64,000 bases of DNA from CAZDDB01 sp963843285 (GTDB lineage: Bacteria; Acidobacteriota; HRBIN11; JAKEFK01): positions 14,487 through 78,486 of the forward strand of contig CAWJJO010000023.1 of NCBI GenBank assembly GCA_963843285.1, in the 5' to 3' direction. Both the position numbers and the translations under genes were made by a program. This document shows positions 42,873-52,099 of the stretch, piece by piece. Position 1 is the stretch's first letter; each line of letters starts with the position of its first letter. The notes beneath the pieces were generated by a model, which ran no database searches, was not told the DNA's origin, and saw only the letters and a list, made by a program, of their open reading frames with translations.

Positions 42873-43546
42873 TACCGGATGATTTTGAAGAAGCGGCTCC
42901 AACGGGTGTCGGGGACAAAACGAATGACCAGATTGGCAAGGTCTTTGAGGTTCTCGCTCACAGGAGCGGGGCCGATATTTTGGGGGCCGTCAAAAGACCA
43001 GTAAATGATGAAGGCTTTTCCTTTGATGTAGTCACGCGGCACAAATCCCCAGGCACGGCTGTCTTTGCTGTTATCGCGATTGTCACCCATCGCAAAGTAA
43101 TAGCCGGGCGGAACTTGCACAGGCCCAAAGTTCTCGGCCGTGAGACCGAAAAACTCCGCCTTGTGAAATTTATACGGCTCCTCGATTGGCTTGCCGTTGA
43201 TGTACACCTGCTTGTCGCGGATGTCAATCCGTTCATCTCCTACACCGATCACACGTTTGATGAAATTGCGGCTGGGATCTTCCGGATACTTGAACACAAA
43301 CACATCTGTTCGTTTTACGTCGTGGATCGGGAGCAGCTTTTTCTCCCAGGCAAAATTTGTAGGTGCGTACGCAAATTTGTTTACAAGAATGTGATCGCCG
43401 ATCAATAGATTGTCTTCCATAGAGCTGCTTGGAATCTTGAACGCCTCCACGACAAATGTGCGAAAGAAGAGAGCAAGAACGACTGCCAGAACAATGGCTT
43501 CGAAATATTCGCGGGCAACTGATTTTTTGTATGCTGGTGTTTCCAT
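42872..43546 (-). CDS. lepB: Signal peptidase I
   Basis: 224 residues. One N-terminal membrane helix (YFEAIVLAVVLALFFRTFVV) leads to the catalytic serine in AFKIPSSSMEDNLLIGDHIL and the general-base lysine in RNFIKRVIGVGDE. The later motif YFAMGDNRDNSKDSRAWG is the conserved box D/E. It removes signal peptides from exported proteins at the inner membrane. It lies 10 bases downstream of lepA, the classical lepA-lepB pair. Confidence 0.96.
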   Translation of the reverse strand: METPAYKKSVAREYFEAIVLAVVLALFFRTFVVEAFKIPSSSMEDNLLIGDHILVNKFAYAPTNFAWEKKLLPIHDVKRTDVFVFKYPEDPSRNFIKRVIGVGDERIDIRDKQVYINGKPIEEPYKFHKAEFFGLTAENFGPVQVPPGYYFAMGDNRDNSKDSRAWGFVPRDYIKGKAFIIYWSFDGPQNIGPAPVSENLKDLANLVIRFVPDTRWSRFFKIIR

Positions 43547-43556
43547 GAATCTAAGA

Positions 43557-45356
43557 TCACTCCTCTTTCAGAATCGCAAGAAACGCTTCCTGGGGGATAT
43601 CTACTTTCCCAACACGTTTCATGCGCTTTTTCCCTTCTTTTTGTTTTTCGAGCAATTTTCGCTTCCGGGTAATGTCCCCACCGTAGCATTTCGCGATCAC
43701 GTTTTTCCGCAATGCGGAAACTGTTTCCCGGGCGATGATTTTGTGACCGATGGCAGCCTGAATGACAACTTCAAAAAGCTGCCTGGGGATCAGACGCTTC
43801 ATCAGGGCCGTGAGCGCCCGGCCTTTATAATAAGCCTTTTCTTTGTGAATGATCAACGAAAGCGCATCCACTACTTCGCCGTTTACCATCAGATCCAGCT
43901 TCACAAGATCGGCAGGCTGATAACCTGCGAAATCATAGTCAAAAGACGCGTAGCCACGGGACACGGATTTCAGCTGGTCGTAAAAATCGACGACGATTTC
44001 ATTGAGCGGAAGATCGTAACGGATCAAAACACGGTCCGCAGAAAGATACTCAATGCCTTTCTGCGTGCCGCGGCGGCCTTCGCAGAGAGTCAGGATCGGA
44101 CCAACAAATTCATCCCGCGTCATGATCATTGCGCTGATCACCGGCTCTTCCAGTTGCTCGGTCAGTTGCTGCGGAGGAAGCTTCGTCGGGTTTTCCACTT
44201 CGATCACGTTTCCGTTCGTCAGGATGACTCTGTACCGCACGCCTGGGGCCGTCGTGATCAGGGAGATATTGAACTCATTTTCCAACCGTTGCTGGATGAT
44301 TTCCATATGAAGGAGCCCCAGAAAGCCGCAACGAAAGCCAAACCCCAATGCAACAGAGCTTTCGGGCTCGAAGAAGAATGAGGAATCGTTGAGCTGCAAT
44401 TTTTCGAGCGCGTCACGCAGCGTATCGTAGTGAGTTGTTTCCGTCGGATACAGGCCTGCGAACACCATCGGTTTGATTTCGCGGAAACCGGGAAGGGGAG
44501 TATCCGTTGGTCGGTTGTCCAGTGTGATCGTGTCGCCAATCTTTGAATCGGAAATCCGTTTGATGGCTGCGATGATACAGCCGACTTCTCCCGCGCCAAG
44601 CTCTTCGACGCTTTTCATCTTCGGAGTGAACACGCCAAGCTCCGTGACGTCATACGTTTGGCCGTTTGATAGAAAACGGATCTTATCTTTTACCCGAAGC
44701 GTCCCCTCGAAGACGCGAACAAGCACGATCACTCCGCGGTAGGTGTCATACCAGGAATCGAAGATCAAGGCTTGAAGTCGCGCGTCGGGATCTCCTTTTG
44801 GCGGAGGGATCGTGTGGATCAGGCCTTCCAAAAGTTCCGGGACGCCGAGACCTGTTTTTGCGCTGACCTGGTACATCTTCTCGTCCGTGAAACCGATCAC
44901 ATTCTGTAACTGTTCCATGGTCTTTTTTGCGTCGGCGCTGGGAAGATCGATCTTGTTGATCACCGGAATGATATTCAGGTTGTTTTCTATCGCGAGAAAT
45001 GCGTTGGCCAGCGTTTGCGCTTCGACTCCCTGCGCGGCATCGACCACAAGCAGCACTCCTTCACAGGCGGCAAGACTGCGAGAGACTTCATACGAAAAGT
45101 CGACGTGACCGGGGGTATCTATCAGGTTCAAGATGTATTCTTTACCGTCTTTTGCCTTGTATTCAAGACGGACTGCGTGCGCCTTGATCGTGATTCCGCG
45201 CTGCCTTTCAATCACGTTGCTGTCGAGCACTTGCTCGGACATCTCCCGGGACGAAAGTGCTCCCGTCAGCTCCAGCAGGCGATCGGCAAGCGTGGATTTG
45301 CCGTGATCGATGTGGGCAATAATACTGAAATTCCGGATTTGTTGATTCTTGGTCAT
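43557..45356 (-). CDS. lepA: Elongation factor 4 (LepA)
   Basis: 599 residues, the usual family length. GTPase motifs are SIIAHIDHGKSTLADRLLEL (G1), DTPGHVDFSYEVSRSLAACE (G3) and VINKIDLP (G4). The C-terminal region RKRKLLEKQKEGKKRMKRVG is the LepA-specific domain. LepA acts on stalled ribosomes and helps assembly of the 30S subunit. It is the first gene of lepA-lepB-merR and is divergent from the BtuF-like gene at 45449. Confidence 0.97.
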   Translation of the reverse strand: MTKNQQIRNFSIIAHIDHGKSTLADRLLELTGALSSREMSEQVLDSNVIERQRGITIKAHAVRLEYKAKDGKEYILNLIDTPGHVDFSYEVSRSLAACEGVLLVVDAAQGVEAQTLANAFLAIENNLNIIPVINKIDLPSADAKKTMEQLQNVIGFTDEKMYQVSAKTGLGVPELLEGLIHTIPPPKGDPDARLQALIFDSWYDTYRGVIVLVRVFEGTLRVKDKIRFLSNGQTYDVTELGVFTPKMKSVEELGAGEVGCIIAAIKRISDSKIGDTITLDNRPTDTPLPGFREIKPMVFAGLYPTETTHYDTLRDALEKLQLNDSSFFFEPESSVALGFGFRCGFLGLLHMEIIQQRLENEFNISLITTAPGVRYRVILTNGNVIEVENPTKLPPQQLTEQLEEPVISAMIMTRDEFVGPILTLCEGRRGTQKGIEYLSADRVLIRYDLPLNEIVVDFYDQLKSVSRGYASFDYDFAGYQPADLVKLDLMVNGEVVDALSLIIHKEKAYYKGRALTALMKRLIPRQLFEVVIQAAIGHKIIARETVSALRKNVIAKCYGGDITRKRKLLEKQKEGKKRMKRVGKVDIPQEAFLAILKEE

Positions 45357-45448
45357 AACGGCGGACTCAATAATATATCAGAATTCATTCGTGGGCTTTG
45401 TGCCTTTGTGGTTGATACTATCTTATGATCTAATGTGAGCTTTCAAAA

Positions 45449-46354
45449 ATGCGGATTGTAAGCCTTCTTCCCTCGGCAACGGAGATTCTCTGCGCTCTTG
45501 GCCTCGCGGATTCGATTACCGGAATTACACACGAGTGTGACTATCCTCCGGAAATTCGGACCCGGACGGTATTGACCCGCTGCGTGTTCGATTCGGATCG
45601 AATGACGCAGCCACAAATAGATGTCGCGGTTCGAACCCTTGCGACCGAAGGCAAAAGTTTGTATCAGATCGATGACGAACTGTTGCGGACAGCCAATCCC
45701 GACTTGATCGTGACTCAGGATCTGTGTCATGTCTGCGCCATTACTCCGGATGAAGTAAATCGATCCGTCTCTTTACTTCCCAAGAAACCGCAGGTAATCA
45801 GCTTGAATCCGAATATACTGGACGATGTTTTTTCCGATCTGATCACGGTTGCAGAAGCCGCAGGGGTTAATGGAAATGCAGTTGTTGAGAACTTGCGGTT
45901 GCGTGTCCGGAAGATCGTTCCCGCATCCATGCTCGGTTCAAAGCCGCGAGTGGCTTGCATCGAGTGGCTCGATCCTTTGTGGCGGACCGGCCACTGGGTT
46001 CCGGGTATGGTCGAGCTTGCAGGTGGACGGGAGACGTTAGCTGAAATTGGAAAGCCTTCGCGTCCGGTGTCGTGGGAAGAATTGAAGGCCGAAAATCCGG
46101 ATCTTGTGATCCTGATGCCGTGCGGCTACAATCTCAACCGCACCCGCGACGAGTTTTTGCGTCTTCGCATTCAGTATCCGTGGGAGGATCTGGGCGCATT
46201 TCAAAGTGGCAATGTCTTTGCCGTGGATGCCAACTCGTATTTCAGCCGGTCCGGACCACGACTGGTGGATGGTTTGGAACTGCTTGCAGAAATCCTGCAT
46301 CCCGAGTATTTTAGCAATATCGCTCCCGTGCATTCGTATATCCGTATCTCGTGA
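45449..46354 (+). CDS. Third BtuF-like cobalamin-binding protein, no signal peptide
   Basis: 301 residues. MRIVSLLPSATEILCALGLA opens the protein, then ITGITHECDYPPEI and LLRTANPDLIVTQDLCHVC. It has the BtuF fold but lacks an export signal and carries a cysteine-containing motif (QDLCHVCAI) seen in a common cytoplasmic-looking subgroup. There is no riboswitch or permease beside it, unlike the operon at 651-4100. It may bind corrinoid or another ligand in the cytoplasm. Upstream it is divergent from lepA; a long palindrome follows its stop. Confidence 0.85.
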   Translation: MRIVSLLPSATEILCALGLADSITGITHECDYPPEIRTRTVLTRCVFDSDRMTQPQIDVAVRTLATEGKSLYQIDDELLRTANPDLIVTQDLCHVCAITPDEVNRSVSLLPKKPQVISLNPNILDDVFSDLITVAEAAGVNGNAVVENLRLRVRKIVPASMLGSKPRVACIEWLDPLWRTGHWVPGMVELAGGRETLAEIGKPSRPVSWEELKAENPDLVILMPCGYNLNRTRDEFLRLRIQYPWEDLGAFQSGNVFAVDANSYFSRSGPRLVDGLELLAEILHPEYFSNIAPVHSYIRIS

Positions 46355-46360
46355 TGATCC

Positions 46361-46430
46361 AAGCACGGAAACACGGAATCACGGAATTACGGAAGAAAGA
46401 ATCGTTCCGTGATTCCGTGTTTCCGTGCTT
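46361..46430. terminator. Perfect 26-bp inverted repeat, likely terminator
   Basis: The arms 46361-46386 (AAGCACGGAAACACGGAATC and on) and 46405-46430 are perfect complements with an 18-base loop, and the right arm ends in GCTTTT. It lies between the btuF-like gene and the GWxTD gene. The arms consist of repeated CACGGAA units like those near 42195. Confidence 0.75.
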
Positions 46431-46453
46431 TTAATAATCCTAGGAGAAGAGAC

Positions 46454-47881
46454 ATGAAGAAGGTGATGTTGGTTTTGATGCTGGCATTTGCTGTCGTAGC
46501 TTTCGCCGGTCAGTACGATAAATGGTTGGATGAGGACGGGAAAGTCCTTGCTACAAAACAGGAAAAAGATGCGTTCAAGAAACTGAAAACAGACGCAGAT
46601 AAAGAGCAATTTATCAATCAGTTCTGGGCGAAGCGAGATCCTTCACCAGGCACACCTGAAAATGAATACAAGAGCACTTACGAACAAAATGTGCAGAAGG
46701 TAAACGAAATGGCGAAGGCAAAGAACAAGCCCGGATCCTACACGGATCTGGGGATGACGTTGCTTTTGCTGGGCAAGCCCGATGATCAGAAGAAGGAAGA
46801 AGCAAAAGCGCCTACTCCAGGATTGGGAGACGATGAAGAAGAACCAACTGCCGGTCCAAAGCAAAAGATGAGCTTCATTTATAAGAAGCTTTCTCCAGAG
46901 ATCGCTTCTGGTGAGGTGGAAATCCCATTTGTTGCTGATGCGGGTGAATGGAAATTCGCGGACAAGAAGAAAGCCGAAGAAGTGATGGAAAAAGCGCGCG
47001 ATCGCGCCATCAAGATGGCGCAGTCCGCGCAGGCTGAAACTCAACAGAAGCCTGCGCAGCCTGTTGCACCGCCACCCGCCGCGGAAGCCGTGATGGCGCC
47101 GATTACGACAGCTGCCCTGAAAACAGCGCTGGACGCAGCCGCCGCAGGAAATGCTCCGAAGGATCTTCCAGTGGAATCTCTTGTCGATGTGTTCATGACT
47201 TCGGCCGATGAACCATTCTTTGCAATTGCGATTCACGCAGCCGCCGATATGGCTGCTGCGAAAGTGGGAATCCGCGTTCTGGATCCATCCGGCGCAGTGG
47301 TAAAGGAATGGGAGCTGCCGTTTGTGAGTCCTTCTGAACCGGCAGGACATTTCCAAACTTCCATTCCGATCAACGCGGCCGGGGACTACACGGTGCTTCT
47401 CGCCATCGCATCCGGCGAGAAGACAGGCGCCTCAAAACAAACCGTGAACATGCCCGATCAGTCCGGTTTTGCTATGAGCTCTGTCATTCTATCGACGAAG
47501 TTTAATCAACTCACTGAAGCAAAACCTGAGAAAGAAGCGTATACCTTTGGAAAAATCAAGGTGCAGCCAAGTGTGGATCATGTATTTGAAAAAGCGCAGG
47601 ACATGATCATTGTTTACGAGATCTACAATTTTCAGACCGATGCGGCCACGGCAAAGCCGAATCTGGAAGTCACGGTTGGATTCCAGGCGGAAAAGGCTCC
47701 GAAACCGCAGACCACGCCTCCCCAGCCTCCAAACGGCCTGGTGACCGGCAAGAAGATGACCATTCCTACCAGTTTTCCGCTCGGTGCGTTCCCGGCAGGT
47801 AAGTACAAGCTGATTGTGACATTAACGGATAAGGTGTCCGGGAGCACCACTACCCGCGAGACATCCTTCACCGTGAAGTAG
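46454..47881 (+). CDS. GWxTD-domain exported protein
   Basis: About 475 residues. A signal peptide (VMLVLMLAFAVVAFAG) is followed by YDKWLDEDGKVLATKQEKDA, FKKLKTDADKEQFINQFWAK and RDPSPGTPENEYKSTYEQNV, the hallmark of the GWxTD domain common in Acidobacteriota. The middle has an Ala/Pro-rich linker (QKPAQPVAPPPAAEAV), and the C-terminal half is beta-rich, Ig-like. Family function is unknown. ATG at 46454 has the ribosome site AGGAGA. The TPR gene follows after 11 bases and is probably in the same operon. Confidence 0.85.
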   Translation: MKKVMLVLMLAFAVVAFAGQYDKWLDEDGKVLATKQEKDAFKKLKTDADKEQFINQFWAKRDPSPGTPENEYKSTYEQNVQKVNEMAKAKNKPGSYTDLGMTLLLLGKPDDQKKEEAKAPTPGLGDDEEEPTAGPKQKMSFIYKKLSPEIASGEVEIPFVADAGEWKFADKKKAEEVMEKARDRAIKMAQSAQAETQQKPAQPVAPPPAAEAVMAPITTAALKTALDAAAAGNAPKDLPVESLVDVFMTSADEPFFAIAIHAAADMAAAKVGIRVLDPSGAVVKEWELPFVSPSEPAGHFQTSIPINAAGDYTVLLAIASGEKTGASKQTVNMPDQSGFAMSSVILSTKFNQLTEAKPEKEAYTFGKIKVQPSVDHVFEKAQDMIIVYEIYNFQTDAATAKPNLEVTVGFQAEKAPKPQTTPPQPPNGLVTGKKMTIPTSFPLGAFPAGKYKLIVTLTDKVSGSTTTRETSFTVK

Positions 47882-47892
47882 GAGACATTACT

Positions 47893-48834
47893 ATGCGAAG
47901 CGTACGACAAATATCATACGGTCTGCTGTTGTTGCTGGTGGTTTCGACGGCATGGGCAGCTCCTACCGGACGGGTGCGGGGCACGGTGCGGGGTCCGGAC
48001 GGCAAACCACTGGAGAAAGTGACGATCACGTTCGAATCGACGGGCGAGGTTCCGCAGAAATACACAGCTACGACAAACGCCAAAGGGGAGTATATCCATA
48101 TCGGGATCAGTCCCGGACCGTACAGGATTACACCATCGAAGGAAGGATATACGCCGGTAGAGTACAGTTACATTGATGCAAAGATCGGGTTGTCCGACAA
48201 GCCATTTGTGGCTGATTTCAAGATGGCTCCGGTTGCCGCACAGTCTTCCATGGAGCAAAAAGCTGCCGAGGACCCCGAGCAGATCAAGGAAGCGAAGCAT
48301 GGTATTGCCCTGTTGAACGAAGGAAAAGTGGATGAGGCCATCGCTGCTTTTAACAAGGCGCTGGCAATCGATCCGAATCTGGCCTCTGCTCATTTCAATA
48401 TTGGCATCGCGTACGAAAAGAAGGATCAGCCTGAGGAGGCCAGGAAGCATTTTCAGGAGACCATCCGGATCAAACCTGATTTTGGGGAGGCGTATCAGGC
48501 TCTAGGCGATAGCCTGATGGTCGCAAAAAAATTTGAAGAGGCTTCCCCGATTCTCGCAAAAGCAGCAGAACTCATGCCAGAAAGTTACGCGGCAGTCTAC
48601 AATCTGGGGGTTTCCTATTCGAACTCCGGAAAATACGCAGAGGCCGAAGGCGCTTACAGAAAAGCCACACAGATCAGCCCCAATGAGCCCATTGCGCATT
48701 ATCAACTGGCTATGTCTCTTCTCGGCCAGTCAAAAAATGTGGAAGCGAAGACGGAGTTTCAGAAATATCTGGAACTAAATCCAAACGCGGCTGATAAGCA
48801 GGAAGTTCTCGATTTGATCAAGACGCTGGAATAG
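47893..48834 (+). CDS. Exported carboxypeptidase-regulatory-like plus TPR protein
   Basis: 313 residues. A signal peptide ends near STAWAAP. A CarboxypepD_reg-like domain (GRVRGTVRGPDGKPLEKVTI, YTATTNAKGEYIHIGISPGP) is followed by four or five TPR repeats from about residue 130 (IALLNEGKVDEAIAAFNKAL, HFNIGIAYEKKDQPEEARKH, YNLGVSYSNSGKYAEAEGAY). It should be a periplasmic scaffold. It follows the GWxTD gene closely, a pairing also usual in Acidobacteriota; exact role unknown. Confidence 0.88.
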   Translation: MRSVRQISYGLLLLLVVSTAWAAPTGRVRGTVRGPDGKPLEKVTITFESTGEVPQKYTATTNAKGEYIHIGISPGPYRITPSKEGYTPVEYSYIDAKIGLSDKPFVADFKMAPVAAQSSMEQKAAEDPEQIKEAKHGIALLNEGKVDEAIAAFNKALAIDPNLASAHFNIGIAYEKKDQPEEARKHFQETIRIKPDFGEAYQALGDSLMVAKKFEEASPILAKAAELMPESYAAVYNLGVSYSNSGKYAEAEGAYRKATQISPNEPIAHYQLAMSLLGQSKNVEAKTEFQKYLELNPNAADKQEVLDLIKTLE

Positions 48835-48862
48835 CCGATCACTTCGTTTTGCAATCTCATCT

Positions 48863-49657
48863 ATGCCATTTGCCAGAATCAATAAGATCGACCTGTACTA
48901 CGAAGTACGCGGCTACGGCGATCCCGTTGTTCTTCTTCCGGGACTCGGCTCGGACGCCAGCACCTGGCTACCGTTTGCCACGGAGTTTGACCGCTACCGT
49001 GTAGTCTTTGTTGAAAATCGAGGAGCCGGGCGGTCGGCAAAGCCGGCCGGGCCCTATACAACGAAGTTGATGGCGGAGGATGCCGCAGCCCTGATGGAGC
49101 ATCTCGGCATCCAGCGCGCGCATGTAATCGGCAAGTCGATGGGAGGCATGATTGCTCAATTTCTGGCTGCACAATTTCCGGATCGCGTCCGCTCGCTCGT
49201 TCTTGCCTCCACGGTCATGGTTCATGATGAATACGGGAAAGAGCTTCTGGAACTGGGAAGACTGGTTGCCGGGACAGCGGGGATGATGGCAACGTACCGG
49301 CAGGCGTTTTTGTTATCCTATTCGCGGGAATACTGTAGTAAGAATCGCAGCCGTCTGGCTGAGGTGGAAGCCATGATCCAGCGGATGGACAGCGCGGAGG
49401 TTGTCCGGGGATATCATGCGCAGTCGCTGGCATGCGAGACACACGACGCCACGGCTATCGCGGGTGAGATCAAGTGTCCAACGCTCGTCCTGGGCGGAGG
49501 AGTAGATTTGATCACGCCGCCCCAGGCATCTCGTGATCTGGCTGCAGCGATTCCACGCGCTGAGCTTGTGATTCTGCCGCGCGGCGGACACGGAGTGTGG
49601 CGGGAATTCCCGGCCGAGGTGAACGCGGTGGTCCGCGAATTTCTAACGCGACATTGA
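48863..49657 (+). CDS. Alpha/beta hydrolase
   Basis: 264 residues. The fold is complete: YGDPVVLLPGLGSDASTWLP (oxyanion region), AHVIGKSMGGMIAQFLAAQF with the nucleophile serine, CPTLVLGGGVDLITPPQASR with the acid and LPRGGHGVWREFP with the histidine. It resembles 3-oxoadipate enol-lactonase-type hydrolases, but the substrate cannot be told. It has no signal peptide. No ribosome site is evident in front of the ATG. Confidence 0.88.
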   Translation: MPFARINKIDLYYEVRGYGDPVVLLPGLGSDASTWLPFATEFDRYRVVFVENRGAGRSAKPAGPYTTKLMAEDAAALMEHLGIQRAHVIGKSMGGMIAQFLAAQFPDRVRSLVLASTVMVHDEYGKELLELGRLVAGTAGMMATYRQAFLLSYSREYCSKNRSRLAEVEAMIQRMDSAEVVRGYHAQSLACETHDATAIAGEIKCPTLVLGGGVDLITPPQASRDLAAAIPRAELVILPRGGHGVWREFPAEVNAVVREFLTRH

Positions 49658-49834
49658 GAATATCAAAAATCAAATATCAAAAATCAAATAAACATAAAAC
49701 AATAAGTAAAGAATCAGATCTCACAAGCGGGGCCACTTCTGACACAGAAGTCCTCGACATGTTATGACTCACCGAACCGGTTTTTGTTGATTGCATAATT
49801 TTTATTTGATATTTGATTTTTAATATTTGATATT
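49658..49834. repeat. MITE-like element with AT-rich terminal inverted repeats (copy 1)
   Basis: About 177 bases with ends AATATCAAAAATCAAATATC and, inverted, TTTGATTTTTAATATTTGAT. It fills the whole gap from the hydrolase stop to the next start. The ends, including AATAAACATAA and AATAAGTAAAGAA, match those of copy 2 at 62089-62271, while the middle differs. It has no coding capacity. Confidence 0.75.
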
Positions 49835-49837
49835 TCC

Positions 49838-50317
49838 ATGACGGGTGTTTTGATTACCTTCAACTTTGCGTCCATGGCGTTTCTTGCGTGGGCGTTGCTC
49901 AGCGGCTATCACGCGGCGTCGATCCGTACTCACATTCTGATCTCTCTTGGCGCGACAGGATTCAGCGTTTTTGCACATTCACTCACCATGATGTATTTTG
50001 CCGCGATCGGAAGAATGATTCGCGAAGCGGTGGAGAAAGGCGGCCTGGATCCTGCGCCCGTTGCGGAAACGAAGGGATATCGCTCCAGGATTTTTCGGAT
50101 GGGACTCATTGCCATGACGCTCGTGATGCTAAACACAATCCTTGCAGGTGGCGCGCATACGAAGGCGTTTCCGCTATGGATTCATCATGGGCTTGCCCTC
50201 CTGGCGGTGTTGGTGAACTCTTTTGTCGTGTATATCGAGATACGGTATTTGATAGCCAATCACTTGCTGGGGCATCGCGTTGCACGCGAATTTGAAGCGA
50301 TGAAGGATCAGGGATGA
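49838..50317 (+). CDS. Membrane protein of unknown function
   Basis: 159 residues with four membrane helices (VLITFNFASMAFLAWALLSG, HILISLGATGFSVFAHSLTM, MGLIAMTLVMLNTILAGGAH, LWIHHGLALLAVLVNSFVVY). Conserved-looking histidines sit at helix ends (HSLTMMYF, GGAHTK, IHHG), which could hold metal or haem, but I do not recognise the family. No ribosome site is seen; the ATG comes directly after the MITE. The stop overlaps the start of the acyl-AMP ligase gene (ATGA), so the two belong together. Confidence 0.7.
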   Translation: MTGVLITFNFASMAFLAWALLSGYHAASIRTHILISLGATGFSVFAHSLTMMYFAAIGRMIREAVEKGGLDPAPVAETKGYRSRIFRMGLIAMTLVMLNTILAGGAHTKAFPLWIHHGLALLAVLVNSFVVYIEIRYLIANHLLGHRVAREFEAMKDQG

Positions 50318-52005
50318 AGGAGGAAAGCATCCTGCATGCGCTGAAGGATCTGCGCCATTGCAAGGATGTCGGCATACATTTCTCGGATGAAAAAAAGAGA
50401 CTGCGGAGTGTTTCTTATGCCGAGATGGTTGATCGTGCGCTGAAGTTCGCAGGCGGATTATTGCGGTGCGGCGTCAAACCGGGTGAGCCGGTAATTCTGG
50501 TCATGATCGAACCGGAATCTGCCATTGTTGCAATTCTCGGCTGCATGATCGCCGGATGCCCGCCCGCTCCCGTTTATCCGCCTCAAAATCTGCGCGCCGT
50601 TTCGGGATTCCTCGAGTTCGTACAGCATGTTGCTGCGCGTTCACAGGCTGCGATGATTGTTGCGGAAGCCCAGCCGTTTGCCTTGTTGCGAAACATGCCA
50701 AAAGAGGCGCCGTCGATTCGCAGCGTTGGATCGTTCGAAAAGATTCTCGAAGGCGCACCGGCTGCAGAATTCTCAGAAGGAGATCCTGTTGCGTTCTTGC
50801 AATTTACTTCCGGCAGCACTTCTGTGCCGAAAGGTGTCCAGGTGACACAGCGGAGCCTTACTGCAAATCTGGAGATGATTCGCGAAGCTGCGCATATCGA
50901 TCGCAATTCCTGTGTGGTTACGTGGCTTCCGGTTTATCACGACATGGGACTGATCGGCACAGTGCTGAATGCGATCACACTGCCGTGCAAACTTGTAGTT
51001 CTGCCTCCGGTTGCGTTTTTGAAGAAGCCGGGACTATGGTTCGATTTGATTTCCGAGTTCAAAGGCACGCATACCGCAGCTCCCAACTTTGCGTACGGTC
51101 TCGCGGTAAAACGCGTTCCGGATGTAACCGGGATGGATCTTTCCTCGATGACCACATTTATTTGTGGAGCGGAGCCGGTATTGCCGCAAACGATGGAAAA
51201 GTTTGTGAATCATTACAGATCTGCCGGTCTGGATCCCGGCGCAATGGTTCCGGCATATGGTCTTGCTGAAGCGACACTCGCCGTCACCTTCACGCCGTTC
51301 CTGCGCGGAATTGTCACGGAAGAGGTGGATGTTGAGCTTCTTTCTTCAGGGATCGCAAAGGCGGGCGCAGATGGGAGGAACATACGCATTGTGTCGTGCG
51401 GTGTTCCGATGAACGGACTGTCGCTTCGCATTGTTTCCGAAAGCGAAGAACCGCTGCAAGAAAGGATGGTGGGAGAAATCCAGGTGCAAGGTAGCTCGGT
51501 GAGTCCGGGCTATGTTGGCGACGAACCGGCTACACGCGCTTCGAGAACCAAGGATGGATGGCTTCGGACCGGCGATCTCGGTTATCTGGCAAATGGCGAG
51601 TTGTTTGTCTGCGGACGAATCAAAGATGTCATTATCATTCGCGGAAAGAACTTTCATGCGCACGATATTGAACTCGTCGCTTCGGAAGTGGAAGGGGTTC
51701 GAACCGGAAATGTAATTGCGTTCGGCATTCAACAAGAAGCCGGAGAATCCTTGATTCTTGTTGCAGAAACGAAGATGGAAGATCAAAGTCCAGAAATCGC
51801 GAAGAAGGTGCGGGCACACGTAGCAAAGTCGATCGGAATTACACCCGATCAAGTCCTGGTTGTTCCCGCAGGAACGCTGCCGAAAACATCCAGCGGAAAA
51901 CTCAAACGCTCGGAGACGCGCAAGCTCTTTCAGGAAGGAACGCTGACAAAGAAAGAAGGAGCGCTATCCGCGCTCCGGACGGCGGTCAAAGCTTTCTGGA
52001 GGTAA
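50314..52005 (+). CDS. Fatty acyl-AMP ligase-like enzyme (AMP-binding superfamily)
   Basis: 563 residues. The adenylation motifs are present: VAFLQFTSGSTSVPKGVQVT (P-loop), TWLPVYHDMGLIGTVLNAI (the FAAL-type HDMGLIG), VPAYGLAEATLAVTF and WLRTGDLGYLANGELFVCGR, and a C-terminal lysine in PKTSSGKLKRSETRK. The HDMGLIG motif and an insertion before the last subdomain indicate an acyl-AMP ligase that loads acyl chains on carrier proteins rather than CoA. No carrier protein or polyketide genes lie near. It overlaps the membrane protein gene. Confidence 0.87.
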   Translation: MKEESILHALKDLRHCKDVGIHFSDEKKRLRSVSYAEMVDRALKFAGGLLRCGVKPGEPVILVMIEPESAIVAILGCMIAGCPPAPVYPPQNLRAVSGFLEFVQHVAARSQAAMIVAEAQPFALLRNMPKEAPSIRSVGSFEKILEGAPAAEFSEGDPVAFLQFTSGSTSVPKGVQVTQRSLTANLEMIREAAHIDRNSCVVTWLPVYHDMGLIGTVLNAITLPCKLVVLPPVAFLKKPGLWFDLISEFKGTHTAAPNFAYGLAVKRVPDVTGMDLSSMTTFICGAEPVLPQTMEKFVNHYRSAGLDPGAMVPAYGLAEATLAVTFTPFLRGIVTEEVDVELLSSGIAKAGADGRNIRIVSCGVPMNGLSLRIVSESEEPLQERMVGEIQVQGSSVSPGYVGDEPATRASRTKDGWLRTGDLGYLANGELFVCGRIKDVIIIRGKNFHAHDIELVASEVEGVRTGNVIAFGIQQEAGESLILVAETKMEDQSPEIAKKVRAHVAKSIGITPDQVLVVPAGTLPKTSSGKLKRSETRKLFQEGTLTKKEGALSALRTAVKAFWR

Positions 52006-52019
52006 CTATCTATTTGGAG

Positions 52020-52086
52020 ACTGCGGGCTTCCGTGCCCGCAATTATGTGCTCGCCCCTTTCGGCGGGCAGGGCCGCCCGCTGCTCC
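52020..52086. repeat. GCGGGC/GCCCGC palindromic repeat pair
   Basis: CTGCGGGCTTCCGTGCCCGC and CGGGCAGGGCCGCCCG form hairpins between GGAG and CTCC ends. The same family is at 54157-54234 and 57374-57452. Confidence 0.7.
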
Positions 52087-52099
52087 TGAATATATTACT

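Noticed and set aside
45625..45650. tRNA-like GGTTCGAACC string
   Set aside because: It lies inside the third BtuF-like gene (VAVRTLATEG) and has no cloverleaf around it.
49658..49834. CRISPR-like short repeats (AATCAAATATCAAAAATC)
   Set aside because: The units are not regularly spaced, have no unique spacers and are arranged as terminal inverted repeats; no cas genes are present.
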